Shown here: piece after piece, positions 11,526 through 21,617 of the stretch
How positions within the stretch are numbered: the stretch's first letter is position 1
How the letters are laid out: each line of letters begins with the position of its first letter
Source of the DNA: Cherax quadricarinatus
Lineage: Eukaryota; Arthropoda; Malacostraca; Decapoda; Parastacidae
Length of the DNA stretch: 64,000 nt
Direction of reading: 5' to 3'
NCBI RefSeq assembly: GCF_038502225.1
Contig: NC_091325.1
Span: 31,917,511-31,981,510, forward strand
Notes under the pieces: generated by a model
Told to the model about the DNA's origin: nothing
Seen by the model: the letters and a program-made list of their open reading frames with translations, nothing else
The model's database searches: none
Translations under genes and position numbers: made by a program

Positions 11526-14008
11526 ATACCTAACTGTTGCATATGTGTCTTACCTAACAACCTGTCGGAATTTTGTACCATTTTGATGTTCAAACAGACA
11601 GGATATTGCAGCACTAAATGAATTCCTAAAGGTGAGGAACAGAGTACAGAGGCTTATAAAAGGAGCAAAGGCAAGGCACTATTGCTCGAAAATCAAAGAG
11701 TACGAGAATAATCCCTGAAAACTCTGGCAACGCCTAAAACAGTTTGGGTATAGCCATGAATTTGTAGATAGCTCTAATATAGTACTTAATATCGATAACA
11801 AAGTATGCCAAGAAACAACTAAAATAGCAAATTATTTTAATTCATTCTACATAACTGTCGCATCATCACTAATAAGAAAACTACCAGTTGCATCAAATAC
11901 CTTTAACTCAGACTCGAAGTTTAAAACATACTATACCAATAAAGGGTTAACCCCAAACAGTAGTCAACTAGTAAGTGTATCTCATGACTTCGTGCAAAAA
12001 GAACTAAGCAGGTGTAACCCAACTAAGAGCACCGGCCCAGATAACAGCCCGTCTAAGTTCCTTAAAGATGGTGCCTCTGAATTTCCAATCCCCATTCCTC
12101 ACATAATAAATTTGTCCATCACCACTAATACCGTACCGGAGGTGTTCAAGGAGGCCATAGTTACTCCTCTCTTCAAGAAAAATAGTAGGTCTGATGTCAG
12201 CAACTATAGGCCTGTTAGTATACTCAGTGTAATATCCAAAATACTAGAGAGGGCGGTGTACTGTCATGTAGTTGAGTACCTTAACCCTTCAGAGGGCAAT
12301 TTCTAATACATTAGAATTTCAATATAAGTTTAATGAGGCCATATAAATGGAATTCTGATGGTTAGCTTTCGAGCAATTGCTAACCTGCGAAAGGCAGATA
12401 AACTCGCCCATGCCCGAAATAGGGAGTACAAATTTGAATGTTGCAAACTTGCAATTGTTAATGACAACAACATTCTCCACAGTTACCAATCAGGAGTCTT
12501 ACTCAACTGACACCTCCCAATTAAACTGATGGATTACATGAGTACTGAAATGTTGATAGCAAACCTCATAGGAATGGTAACCATAGACTTGCAAAAGACT
12601 TTCGACACTGTCAACCACAATATATTATATAAGAAACTTCAGGCTATCGGCATAGGTTCTGTAGACTGGTTTAAGTCCTACCTTAGCAACAGGACACAAA
12701 TTGTCAAAATCAACAAAACAGAATCAGCACCCCTGCCGATAGCATGTGGATTTACCCAAGGTAGTATTCAAGTGCAAATTCCTATTGCATGCAGGTGACA
12801 ATGCTCTGTTAGTGTCGGGTAAAGACCCGCTGGAACTCGAGTCCTGCAGCAAATGGTTAGTAGACAACAAACTATCGTTACATCTGAGGAAAACGGAAGC
12901 CATACTCTTTGGCACGTTACATAAACTGAGAAGGGTAAATAATTTTAATGTCCAGTGTAATGGAGAATCCATCACTTCAGTTTCCTAAGTAAAATATCTG
13001 GAATTCCGTTTTGAACCATGCATGTCAGGAGAACTGATAGGTAATAGTGTAGTAAAGAAAGCGAATGCCAGACTGAAGTTTCTCTACAGACAAGCACAGT
13101 GTCTACCTACTGAGGCTCGCAGGACCCTATGTCTACCCCTTATACAGTATCATATGGACTAGCTTGCTTTTCATTGTACTCTGCCATGACAAAAAACTGA
13201 GAGACTACAAATCACCCAGAACAAAGTGGTAAGATTCATCCTGAAACTGGGTCCAAGAGAACATGTAGGCCAGGATGAATTACAACAATTGAATATGCTG
13301 AATGTTGAAGACAGAGTAAAACAAATGAAGCTAAATCAAGTTTATAAAATTGCTCATAAACAGTGTCCAGAATATCTTGCTGCCAATTTCGTCAAGGTTG
13401 GGAAACAAAGCAATCATAGTACTAGGGGGAGAGAGCACAACTTTGTATTACCCACAGTCAGTGGCCAGGCTTCAAACACCTTTTATTGTACAGCATTAAA
13501 GGAGTGGAACAGACTGCCTGCACATATCAAAGCCAGTCATAGCATGAACCAGTTAAAAAAGAGAGCCAAAAGGTACCTAATGAATGTAACTAAAGAAGAA
13601 GAGGAGAATTATTTTTTTTCTTAGCTAACATACATGTAAATATAAATAACTGATATTACCATATTCCTAGTATGTATCCTTTATAGTAAAATAATAAGAT
13701 ATTAACTCATTTACAGTATAATAATAAGGTATTAAAAGGACCCAAATGGAAATAAGTTACTTTGTCTGACTTTTTTGGGCTATCCCAAGTACTCTATACA
13801 TATGCTGCCAAGTATGATAATTAATAATAATTGTAGCTATATTTGTGTATACCTGAATAAATTAACTTGTCTCAAGTCTGGTCGTCCACAGTTCTTACTG
13901 TGTCTCAAGCTTGTAAACGTGCTTATACATAGAGTATATTCATTGTACATAACTTGCATGCTGTTTTCATGGATCAAATACTATGTATTTACTCCATGAA
14001 AAACACAT

Positions 14009-14052
14009 AGTCAGCAGTGAGTAAATACATAAGTATTTACTCACTGCTGACT
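14009..14052. repeat. Perfect 20-bp inverted repeat, 4-nt loop
   Basis: Arms 14009-14028 and 14033-14052 are exact reverse complements (AGTCAGCAGTGAGTAAATAC) around ATAA. A looser relative, TATGTATTTACTCCATG, lies just upstream at 13982-13998. It could be a foldback end of a lost element; no element is recognised. Confidence 0.9.
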
Positions 14053-14057
14053 TTTCC

Positions 14058-14300
14058 TCATTTCTCATTCTTACCTTTGTTATCGCGCTGTGAGCAGGAG
14101 TACAGGCCAAAATACTGGACCTGTGCTCGTAATAATGAGTTACAAGAGTTCTTCTGCTCCTGGAGCCCGTCTTTGGGCCAGCCTTGTCTGGTGATTGCCC
14201 GGTCAACTAGGTTGTTTTTTCTGCTGGCGGCCAGCTGGCCTAGGCATCCATTACAGCCTGGTTCATCTGGTACCTGAAAATAATTGTCCAACTTCTTCAT
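14058..14300 (-). mobile_element. LINE 3' tail fragment
   Basis: Minus-strand frame MKKLDNYFQVPDEPGCNGCL followed by GQLAASRKNNLVDRAITRQ, read from 14300 downward. The DxYxQVPDEPGC pattern is the C-terminal tail of a CR1/jockey-superfamily ORF2, comparable to the copy at 6130-6740. No RT or endonuclease remains. It ends near the hairpin at 14009-14052. Confidence 0.6.
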
Positions 14301-14450
14301 GAAGATGGTAGATGATAGATGGTAGATGATGGTAAATAATGGTTAAAAGTAGTAGACGATGGGAGATTGTAGTAAATTGTTAGTTATGGTAGATGGTGGC
14401 ACATTACCATAGATGGTGGTAGATTATTGTAGACAGTAGTAGATTACTGT
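14301..14450. repeat. Degenerate GATGGTAGAT-type repeat
   Basis: Irregular tandem copies of GATGGTAGATGATAGATGGT and GTAGATTATTGTAGACAGTA type units. Period is unstable; an old simple repeat. Confidence 0.7.
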
Positions 14451-14892
14451 AAACAGGGCCCTCAAACACTATTATGCTCCAGTGAGTACATATTTACTAC
14501 CATAAGGCGTTACCAGTAATTTATTATAAATGGTATGAGAGCTGTAAATGATCTTTGCATCTCTTCCAGTTACGATATCTCTCCTGCCCTGAACGTAGTC
14601 GTAATCACTGAACAATATTCATAACGAGAGAACACAAGCATTTAAAAATCGCCACCATGACATTATTTTTCATGTTTGGAAAGTTCTCATTATTCACTAC
14701 GTCATCTTCCTGGTTATCGTGACTTTTGCCTTATTGTGATCTTTGAAAGAAATAACAACCGACATAATTATTCCCAGGTCTTTTATGCGTTCCTTTTGTT
14801 CTGTCAGATGATTTTTTTGAGTTTCGTGTGGTGTGCATTGGAGTCCTTCATTCTTTCCATATATAAGGAGCTTAAACTCATAACTATTAAAC
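14451..14892. other. Intergenic, nothing recognised
   Basis: No conserved frame. A 92-codon plus-strand frame starting at 14676 overlaps the SINE and has no recognisable domain. Confidence 0.5.
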
Positions 14893-15027
14893 GTCATGAC
14901 TCACGAAATCGTAATGACATGATTGCAAACAAACCATACCACGGGCGGGGGTAGAACCCGCGATCTGAGAGTCTCAAAACTCCAGACCGTCGCATTAGCC
15001 ACTGGACCAGCTAGCCACAATAAGATT
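14893..15027 (-). mobile_element. tRNA-headed SINE, inverted copy
   Basis: On the minus strand it reads a tRNA-like head, with A-box TGGTCCAGTGGCTAA, a TTTTGAG anticodon-loop-like stretch and B-box GGGTTCTACCCC. A tail follows, ATGGTTTGTTTGCAATCATG and on to about 14893. It faces the copy at 15150-15246 head to head, so the two form a 97-bp inverted repeat around a 122-bp spacer. The 5' and 3' acceptor strands do not pair, so it is not a tRNA gene. Confidence 0.75.
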
Positions 15028-15149
15028 TGTCCAACTCTAGTTCGTCACAGCCACGCTAGCTGGAGATTCGTCTGTAAAAACTTGCATTTGTGGTCACAGT
15101 GGTGCCTGTGCTAACCTTCCTATGGTGTAGAAATATACGCAGTTTGATG

Positions 15150-15246
15150 AATCTTATTGTGGCTAGCTGGTCCAGTGGCTAACGCGACGGTCTGGAGTTT
15201 TGAGACTCTCAGATCGCGGGTTCTATCCCCGCCCGTGGTATGGTTT
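15150..15246 (+). mobile_element. tRNA-headed SINE, direct copy (head only)
   Basis: Plus-strand match to the inverted copy at 14931-15027 over 97 bp, with A-box TGGTCCAGTGGCTAA and B-box GGGTTCTATCCCC. It diverges after TATGGTTTT, so the SINE tail is lacking. Confidence 0.75.
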
Positions 15247-16489
15247 TTTATTAAACGCCATATTATCCTCCGCTGCTCGCTAGAAATCTCTCCTTACATC
15301 TTCCTGCAAAATTTCAGTGTCTACCCAACTGACTTCCATGCTTATTTTAGTGTTATTTGCAAATGATGATACAAAACTGCAACGAATGTTTTCGTCTATT
15401 TGCTATGAATTATAAACAACAGAGGTGCCAGGACAATGCCTCGGGAAACTGCATTTTACCTGGTAGATGGAGGATTTTTCTTTTTTGCTCTTTGTGCTGA
15501 ATCAGTTAAAATCTTGAAAATCTATGTGCCACCCCTGTTATGCTTATGGACCTTATTTTGTGTGTAATCTCCGCTTGATTGCTTTCGTCAAACTTCTTTG
15601 CAAAATCTTGGAATATCACTTCGGCATTTTGGTTTTCTTCCAACGCATGATCTTTCAGTTCTAAAATCATTCTGATTTGGGTCGTGCAGATTGTGCCATT
15701 CCATGAAGCTTATAATTAGGCATCTCGTCACTGTTTACAAGAGCTGTATTATGTCTGTAATTTAAGGGTAGCGCTCTACTACTTCCCTTGGACAAAGGAG
15801 CTATGTTAGCACACTTTAGGCTCTGGTATTTCACCTAGATCTAAGTTGTTTCTCTGAAGTTCGTTCTATTGGTATGTTACACTTTTTTAACTAGAAATTT
15901 CGTGAAACTGTTTCACGTGCTGATTGACCAGCATGGTTTCTATTAATTTTTAGAATTCTATGGGTTTAGTATTAATGTCAGTTAGTTGGTCTGTGCGGTT
16001 ATCAGATATAGTGAAAAAAGTTTCTTCATTCTCCATCCTGGATTCATTTAGCAGGTTGTTGAACATCGACTGACATTGGTGTTTGTGGCGTGCGCCAAGT
16101 ATGTTACAATTTATACGACGTTCGCCACACAACCATTAACATGGCCTCTCGACTAGTGTACTAAGAATTCAGAACAGTTCTGGAGGGACCCCTGTTGTAT
16201 CTATTGTCGGGTACAACTTACCAATCAGGAGAAAGCACGTTTCCCAACCAAGGTAACATCATACCTGTCTGCCTACCTAGTAGGGCAGACTTTTGCCAAC
16301 TTTTATCAAATCCAGTCATTGCTTTGAGATGCACTTGATGGTCTCGTTATTATAATATACTTCAATATCCTGTTGTTACAAATGAAGGAATTCATGAGTA
16401 AAGAAATTTATCTCTGCTGTGTTTGGCATGGCCTTGTTATGCCCTGTTCATCACTATATTTGCTGGTTCTGTTTATGGCCAGCTACTAC
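15247..16489. other. Intergenic, nothing recognised
   Basis: About 1.2 kb of unique-looking sequence. Short frames such as 15950-16132 (minus) show no domain and no supporting context. Confidence 0.5.
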
Positions 16490-16655
16490 ATACCTTGACC
16501 CCTCACAGGAGGTTCCTTGAGGGGCTCTTGATCTAGGGAATTGGATCTGTGCTTCAGTTCTCTGAATTGAGCCTGAATGCCTTCCTTTCCCCCCTTCACA
16601 GGGGCTGTATAATCCTACGAGTTTAGTGCTTTCCCATGACTATAATAATACATAC
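16490..16655 (+). mobile_element. SINE-like interspersed repeat
   Basis: Contains CCTTGAGGGGCTCTTGATC, GAATTGGATCTGTGC and GGGCTGTATAATCCTACG, and ends in an AT-rich TATAATAATA tail. From memory, closely similar sequences are dispersed in decapod genomes, with variants of 'gaggggctcttgatc' and 'gctgtataatcct'. Only one copy is present here, so the repeat nature rests on that recollection. Confidence 0.5.
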
Positions 16656-17308
16656 CTTGAATTGCTACCTGTTCGTAATATGGGATGCCTGTCATGACGC
16701 TAGTGTTTCTTCTGCACTGCGTAGCTCTACTTCCTTATGCTACTGGTATGCTTATGTTGTTTACGTTACTGTGGCATGCAGTTGTTGTATGTGAGTGTAT
16801 TGCTACAGGTGGTGCTGGTAATAGTACTAACTGGTTATGCCACCTGCATTTGTTAGGCGCTAATGGCGTATCACTTATTCAATTGGCATTGAATATTAAT
16901 GCACTCTAACTGCTGTACAACTTCGTTAGTTAATATGAAATAAATTAAGGTCCGAATCGTACAGTATGGCGTTTCAGCCTGTTACTTCAGCTGTTACGAG
17001 AGTTCCTATTAATCTTTGCAACCTTTGCTTTCTCGTTCGTAATGATAGTGACCAAACTCCTGAAGGTCTTCCTGACACCCTCCACAGTCGCAGAAATAAA
17101 TGGTGGACCTGGCCTGTGTCAGTGTTAATCTACTCTTCTGGCGCTTGAATTGCCCAAAATTACTCTTGAGAAAATTGGGGAACAGCGTGTCTTTGTTCAC
17201 AAAGAATAAACGAAGAGAAGAGGAAAAAATACCGTCGTACTTGTAATGATTTGTGACCTTGGTACCTCGTTTATCTGACTCAGAACCCGAACAGTTTTTC
17301 GATTCTTT
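16656..17308. other. Intergenic, nothing recognised
   Basis: A 74-codon frame at 16685-16909 is rich in Leu, Val and Ala but has no family resemblance, no clear signal peptide and no exon signals. Not called as a gene. Confidence 0.5.
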
Positions 17309-17321
17309 TGAAAATCAGGAT

Positions 17322-17531
17322 GGAAATAAATGGTATAAAATACCGACACAATGGAAATATGAACACATATGTTCATAATGTTCATAATGTGATCCTTTAT
17401 TGACAACGTTTCGCCTACATAGTACCTCCCACCCCAGATAGATCTGTTTGTGACTTGAAAAACCCCACTGTGTGGGCGAAACGTTGTCAATAAAGGATCA
17501 CATTATACTGCATATGTGTTTATATTTCCAC
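17322..17531 (+). mobile_element. Foldback non-autonomous PLE derivative (family H3), 13-bp TSD
   Basis: TGAAAATCAGGAT occurs at 17309-17321 and 17532-17544. Between them, a short inverted pseudo-LTR end (GGTATAAAATACCGACAC, then AATGTGATCCTTTATTGACA) is followed by the direct version ending in GATCACATTATACTGCATAT. No coding capacity. The direct arm matches the 3' end of the autonomous PLE copy P2 near 38930-39046. Confidence 0.83.
17446..17495 (+). ncRNA. Hammerhead-like motif, family H3
   Basis: Layout: TGAC, then a diverged core TTGAAAA in place of CUGANGA, helix II CCCCAC-TGT-GTGGG, GAAAC, GTT triplet, then GTCA. Helix I TGAC/GTCA is complementary and differs from other families. The changed core positions suggest weak or lost activity. 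Confidence 0.5.
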
Positions 17532-17544
17532 TGAAAATCAGGAT

Positions 17545-18524
17545 CGAACTCTGTAACAAACATTTAAACATTGGAAACATTGGTTCATATTGCGTTGAAT
17601 TGTAAAGCACAGGATTTCACTGCTGGCTTGAGTGCTGAAGACTTGTCTAATTACAGTGTTGTGAAGGCTACTGTGATAGGTACATATAAGCGTATACCTA
17701 TCAAATATCGACGAGACTTAAGTTGATCAAGCGTCAACCAGGGCAGATTTTATAGACCTTTTCCAGACCAAAACCTTTACCAATTGGTATAGAACTGCTG
17801 GTGTTTGTAACTTTAGCGATTTGATGCAACTCATTTTTGTCCGCAATCATGTTGAGTTTACTAGTCAGGAGGTGAGGGTTTACTAGAAGGTATCTATCTA
17901 GACCTCTCACCTAGAAGATATGTTCTAACTTGGCCGCCATGAGACGGCCAAGTTAGCAGATACCATTGAAGATTACCGGGTCCTAAATGAAAGAGCCACT
18001 AAAGGTTCTTCAAACCAACTTTGTATGGTCAGAGACCATCGGAAAAAAAGACGTCTGCTGGTAGTCTAAGGGCGGAAGCTGCGAGTGAGTCACGACGCCC
18101 ACAACCCGAAGATGAAAAAGGTTTACGAGACAAGATTCCCAAGCCGGTATCTTCTCGCTACTGCCATAACCTCGTCACTGTCTTCCACAGGTGGAAAGGA
18201 GAACAACACGAGCTTTCAGTAACTCATGGGGTCAGACCCTACCCCATTATGGCTCCCTCTTTAGGTCTAGTCAAATAGCATTAAATAAGCAAGAGTCTCA
18301 CATCTAAATGACCACTTTCAGGGACACACGTAGTTCTTAGTTTGGATTTTGTAATATCCTTGTTGGTGTCTCGTTCCCTTTGTGTTTTTTCTGCCTTGTA
18401 CGACAGCTTCAGTTTTTGTTTTATCTCGGTGATCTCTCGGCAAAGATTATCTTTCCTTTCTTGTGACATATTCACGTGGGGTCAGACGGTCAGTCAGTGA
18501 GGTCAGATGGTCAGTGAGCTTAAG
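17545..18524. other. Intergenic, nothing recognised
   Basis: No conserved frame. A GGTCAGACGGTCAGTCAGTG-like degenerate stretch lies at 18480-18520. Confidence 0.5.
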
Positions 18525-18605
18525 CCGGAGGGAGAATTGGACCTGCCTCGCATGGGCCAGTAGACCTGTTGCAGTGTTCCTTCTTTTGTTATTATGTTTA
18601 AGCAA
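18525..18605 (+). mobile_element. CR1 3'-terminal fragment
   Basis: GACCTGCCTCGCATGGGCCA followed by GTAGACCTGTTGCAGTGTTC and a short TTATTATGTTT tail. This matches the 3' UTR end of the CR1 copies at 36359-36695 and the reverse complement near 37071-37140. Confidence 0.7.
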
Positions 18606-18681
18606 TTCTATAACCAAGTTGGTAGAATTACCGACAATATGTAGAGTAAAATGACACAAGTGCAACTAATGTGACATTTTA

Positions 18682-18726
18682 TTGTGGCAACGTTTCGCTC
18701 TCCAGGAGCTTTATCAAGCCATTACA
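18682..18726 (-). ncRNA. Hammerhead-like motif, family H4
   Basis: Reverse complement: TGGC, core TTGATAA (two changes from CUGANGA), helix II GCTC...GAGC, GAAAC, GTT triplet, then GCCA. Helix I TGGC/GCCA is complementary. A second copy lies at 35536-35582. Confidence 0.5.
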
Positions 18727-18796
18727 TGGACACAAAGGGTATATAAAGGCTCAGAGTGAGGTGCAATACTAGTGAGGTACCATTTCGATGTTCACT

Positions 18797-18800
18797 AGTG

Positions 18801-18832
<32 letters not shown>
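18797..18832. repeat. (GTA)n microsatellite
   Basis: About 12 GTA units inside the 3' region of the truncated PLE at 18618-19380. A similar ACTACTACTACTACTA run is present in PLE copy P1 near 19877. Confidence 0.95.
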
Positions 18833-18833
<1 letters not shown>

Positions 18834-19431
18834 ACAAAAGTAATACAATATGGTAGAGCAATTAATTCGTACATGAGTAAAAGGATGTAAAAGCTATTAC
18901 TTGGGTAACATAAAAATAGGTTGGACAAATATAGACTGGAAAGAGGCAGCTTGTTTCAGTGTTCACTCTCTGTAATGTGCTTTGTGTAGTATAACAGGAG
19001 AGACTATGTGATGGCAGGGTTTACTGTTTTCAGGACGATTCTTGCTAAGACTTCGGAGATGGTGAAGCTGCCGTTGTTTTGTTTAATTGTATTCGAAACA
19101 GCGATCAGTGCTGATTCGAGGCACTTGCGTCTGCGGAAATTAGTTTCTTTGATCACTAATTGGGCGTCTCTGAATTTCATGAGATGATTGGTGGAATTTC
19201 GGTGTTGTACACAGGCGTTGTTCAAGTTATCGTTCCTACATGCGTAAATGTGTTCATTGAGGCGGGTGTCGAGGTTTCTTGCTGTTTCACCTACGTAAAT
19301 CTTGTCACAGCCTCCACAGGGTATAGTGTAAACTCCTGCATTGACTGGTTCGGGGTGCTTGGATTTTGTCCTGGTTAGATCCTTTATTCACTGTTTCGAA
19401 GTGCTAGAAGCGATGGCGACTCTGGGTATCT

Positions 19432-19475
19432 TTATTGTAGACGTTTCGCCATCCAGTGGCTTTACCAATACAAAT
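19432..19475 (-). ncRNA. Hammerhead-like motif, family H2 (inverted arm)
   Basis: Reverse complement of the inverted pseudo-LTR: TTTGTA, diverged core TTGGTAA, helix II GCCACTGGATGGC, GAAAC, GTC triplet, then TACAATA. Same design as the direct arm at 21478-21524. Confidence 0.5.
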
Positions 19476-19847
19476 TCTAGGACCTAACTTGAAGACAGTA
19501 GAACTATGTACAGAAGATGAGGTAATCAGTCCCTCAACCTAGGAGTAGGTGCGAAGAGCACCATAGTGGTTGAGAATTTGAAGCAGAAGAAAGGAGCCTG
19601 GCGCTTATATAGTAACGTCAGGTGTAGCAGACGAGGGCATAGTCACTGGTAGGCGGGATTCCCCAGTGGAAGTAGGTCCTTCCCAAAGAGATGGGTTAGT
19701 TGTAGTAGTAGTTGTCGTAGCCGTGAAGGTTATGTACATGTCCTCAGAATCAAGATTCCATGATGTTGCAGTGTCTGACAAGTTGTGTAAGAATGGTATG
19801 TAATACCGTCAGACACTGCAACATCATGGACTCTTGATTCTGAGGAC

Positions 19848-21428
19848 ATGTACATAACCTTCACGGCTACGACAACTACTACTACTACTAACCCATCTCT
19901 TTGGGAAGGACCTACTTCCACTGGGGAATCCCGCCTACCAGTGACTATGCCCTCGTCTGCTACACCTGATGTTGGAAATATAAACACAAATGCATCTCGT
20001 CCACTGTCAACCACAGAAACTGAAGCCCTCAGCTTAGGCCTTAAATTCGCAACAGGAATTACGAAACCAAAACAAGACCTCAATTTCATCGCCAAAAACT
20101 ACAGACACAATGACTCCGACTTCCAAAAAGGCTATCTTCAAGACATCATCTCAGCAGCCATCTCAACACGCAGCTCCCCAGTCATACCTCGACGTTACAT
20201 CAATGCACTCAAAGGTTTAGCAGAAGACACGACCATCAGGGTCACCACCGCTGATAATGGGGGTGGTGTTGTTATCATGAACACTGACGATTACAGGAAC
20301 AAAATGCTCAATCTACTTAATGACCCAGATACCTACAAACCTCTCACAACTAACCAAGTGGACAACCTTACTAAAACTTTTCTTCAAAGGACTCGCCGCA
20401 TTCTGAGGGGCTCAGAATAAGGGAAGAAACTTCTGCACACCATGCCCAGCAACCCCAGACCTGCCAGAATGTACGGCCTGCCAAAGACTCACAAGCCTGG
20501 TATCCCACTGAGGCCCATATCCTCGGGAATAGGCAGTGCTCCCCACCAACTCTCAGGAATTCTCGCCAAACACCTCTCTAAACTCTTGGGCACTATCAGT
20601 CCAGCACATCTCAAACACTCAGGTGATCTTCTCAATCGCATTCGCAACATCAACATCAAGAACAAGAAACTTTCCAGCCTTGACATGACTTTCCTATTCA
20701 CCAAAGTACCTACTACACAAGCCATCGATCTCTTGCGCAGGAAAATTGACGATTCACTTGATCTTCCCATTCCAGCCAGCGATTTCATCGACCTTGTTGA
20801 ACTATGTGTTGGCTTTACGTGTTTCTCTTTCGAAAATCACCTCTTTCAGCAGACTTTTGGACTACCCATGGGTTCGCCACTCAGTGCAGTCCTGGCGAAC
20901 CTATACATGGAACATCTAGAAGCCGAACGTTTCTCCACCATTATTCCTTCGTCTGTCACCTGGCTCCGTTATGTTGACGACATTCTCCTCATAACTCCTA
21001 AACGCTTCAACGTTCAAGCTCTCCAAGACAAGCTCAACCAGGTCGAGCCTTCAATCCAGTTCACACTTGAAGAAGAAGTCGACAACACTCTTCCTTTCCT
21101 TGATGTCCTGCTCTGCAAAGCTGACCACGAACTTCGTTTTAAAGTCTATCGAAAACCCACCAACCAAAACGATCTTCTCCACTTCTACTCTCACCACGAC
21201 ACCAAAACCAAACGTGGTGTAATTATAGGCTTCTTCCTGCGTGCACTCAGAATCTGCAGCAACGAGTTCCTTGAGGAAGAATGCACTATAATTGAACAAA
21301 TATTTTCTAAACTCCACTATCCTCGTCTACACCTGATGTTACTGTATAAGAGCCAGGCTCCTTGCTTCTGCTTCAAATTCTCCACGACTATGGTGCTCTT
21401 CGCACCTACTGCTAGGTTGAGGGACTGA
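19848..21428 (+). pseudogene. PLE ORF, copy P1: nonsense mutation and loss of endonuclease
   Basis: One reading frame broken by a TAA at 20418-20420; the same codon is CAA in copy P2 (37319-37321). The N-terminal part (about 190 codons) includes DVGNINTNASRPLSTTETEA and TTADNGGGVVIMNTDDYRNK, typical of the PLE region before RT. The RT shows the signature MYGLPKTHKPGIPLRPISS, motif A SLDMTFLFTKVP, motif B QTFGLPMGSPLSAVLANLYM, catalytic RYVDDILL and motif D TLPFLDVLL. After SKLHYPR the frame leaves coding sequence at about 21325 and runs into pseudo-LTR DNA to a stop at 21428. The deletion junction shares CCTCGTC with both parents. Not functional without its endonuclease. Confidence 0.9.
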
Positions 21429-21477
21429 TTACCTCATCTTCTGTACATAGTTCTACTGTCTTCAGGTTATGTCCTAG

Positions 21478-21524
21478 AATTTGTATTGATAAAGCCACTG
21501 GATGGCGAAACGTCTACAATAAAG
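21478..21524 (+). ncRNA. Hammerhead-like motif, family H2 (direct arm)
   Basis: TTGTA, core TTGATAA, helix II GCCA-CTGGA-TGGC, GAAAC, GTC triplet, then TACAA. Helix I TTGTA/TACAA is fully complementary. Core positions C3 and G8 are changed, so catalysis is doubtful in this copy. Confidence 0.55.
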
Positions 21525-21617
21525 ATACCCAGATGTTGCACATGTGTCTTAATTTCATCTTGTCGGTATTATATACCATTCTTACACAACTTGTCAGACA
21601 CTGCAACATCATGGAAT

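Larger units (their letters stand above)
11253..11591 (+). mobile_element. Foldback non-autonomous PLE derivative (family H1), 11-bp TSD
   Basis: An insertion of about 339 bp in the LINE. AAACAGACAGG is repeated at 11242-11252 and 11592-11602, and the LINE reading frame resumes after it. The left part is an inverted copy of a PLE pseudo-LTR end (GTAAGACACATATGCAACAG, then GAAACGTTTCGCC). The right part is the direct copy ending in the same motifs reversed, followed by the PLE terminal motif GTCGG-AATTTTGTACCATTTTGAT. No RT remains. Both arms carry a hammerhead-like motif. Confidence 0.85.
11141..13880 (+). mobile_element. Decayed CR1/Rex1-like LINE (5' truncated)
   Basis: Plus-strand relic of a non-LTR retrotransposon ORF2. 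The order is a post-endonuclease linker MVVRIKRKTEPWMTNEIL (11144), which resumes after a PLE insertion as DIAALNEFLKVRNRVQRLI (11602). RT segments follow: KSTGPDNSPSKFLKDGA (about 12030), FKKNSRSDVSNYRPVSILS (about 12190), TIDLQKTFDTVNHN (about 12585), SYLSNRTQIVKINKTES (about 12680). The catalytic YADD position reads HAGDNALL (about 12800), so it is inactive. The C-terminal tail is at 13226-13624 (NVEDRVKQMKLNQVYKI, NTFYCTALKEWNRLP). The 3' UTR carries TTTTTTGGGCTATCCCAAG near 13772 and a GAATAAA near 13854. At least four frame breaks; 12310-12520 contains poorly matching sequence. Confidence 0.8.
18618..19380 (-). mobile_element. 5'-truncated Penelope-like element with GIY-YIG domain (family H4)
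   Basis: The minus-strand frame from about 19340 encodes NAGVYTIPCGGCDKIYVGET, the GVY...IYVG core of a GIY-YIG endonuclease. It continues through RLNEHIYACRNDNLNNACVQ and HRNSTNHLMKFRDAQLVIKE to ISEVLARIVLKTVNPAIT, ending near 19019. The RT domain is missing, so this is a truncated copy. The 3' pseudo-LTR carries a (GTA)n run at 18797-18832, a hammerhead-like motif at 18682-18726 and the terminal motif CCGACAATATG near 18630. It adjoins the next PLE at 19421, whose family differs. Role if intact: target nicking for PLE integration. Confidence 0.85.
19421..21617 (+). mobile_element. Penelope-like element copy P1, internally deleted (family H2)
   Basis: Layout: an inverted pseudo-LTR of about 370 bp (19421-19800), the body in plus orientation from 19801, and a 3' pseudo-LTR from about 21325 to 21617 with the end motif GTCGGTATTATATACCATTC. 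The inverted and direct arms share TCAGACACTGCAACATCATG, a TATATAAG or TGTATAAG box and GGTTGAGGGACTGATTACCT. This tail-to-tail arrangement is usual for PLEs. The region after RT, including the GIY-YIG domain, has been deleted. The RT part matches copy P2 (37305-38226) with only a handful of differences, so both are young. Confidence 0.88.

Noticed and set aside
15157..15246. Functional tRNA gene
   Set aside because: A and B boxes are present, but the acceptor strands do not pair and the length exceeds a normal tRNA; a second inverted copy shows it is a SINE head.
16685..16909. Small membrane protein
   Set aside because: Hydrophobic composition only; no homology, no splice or promoter evidence.
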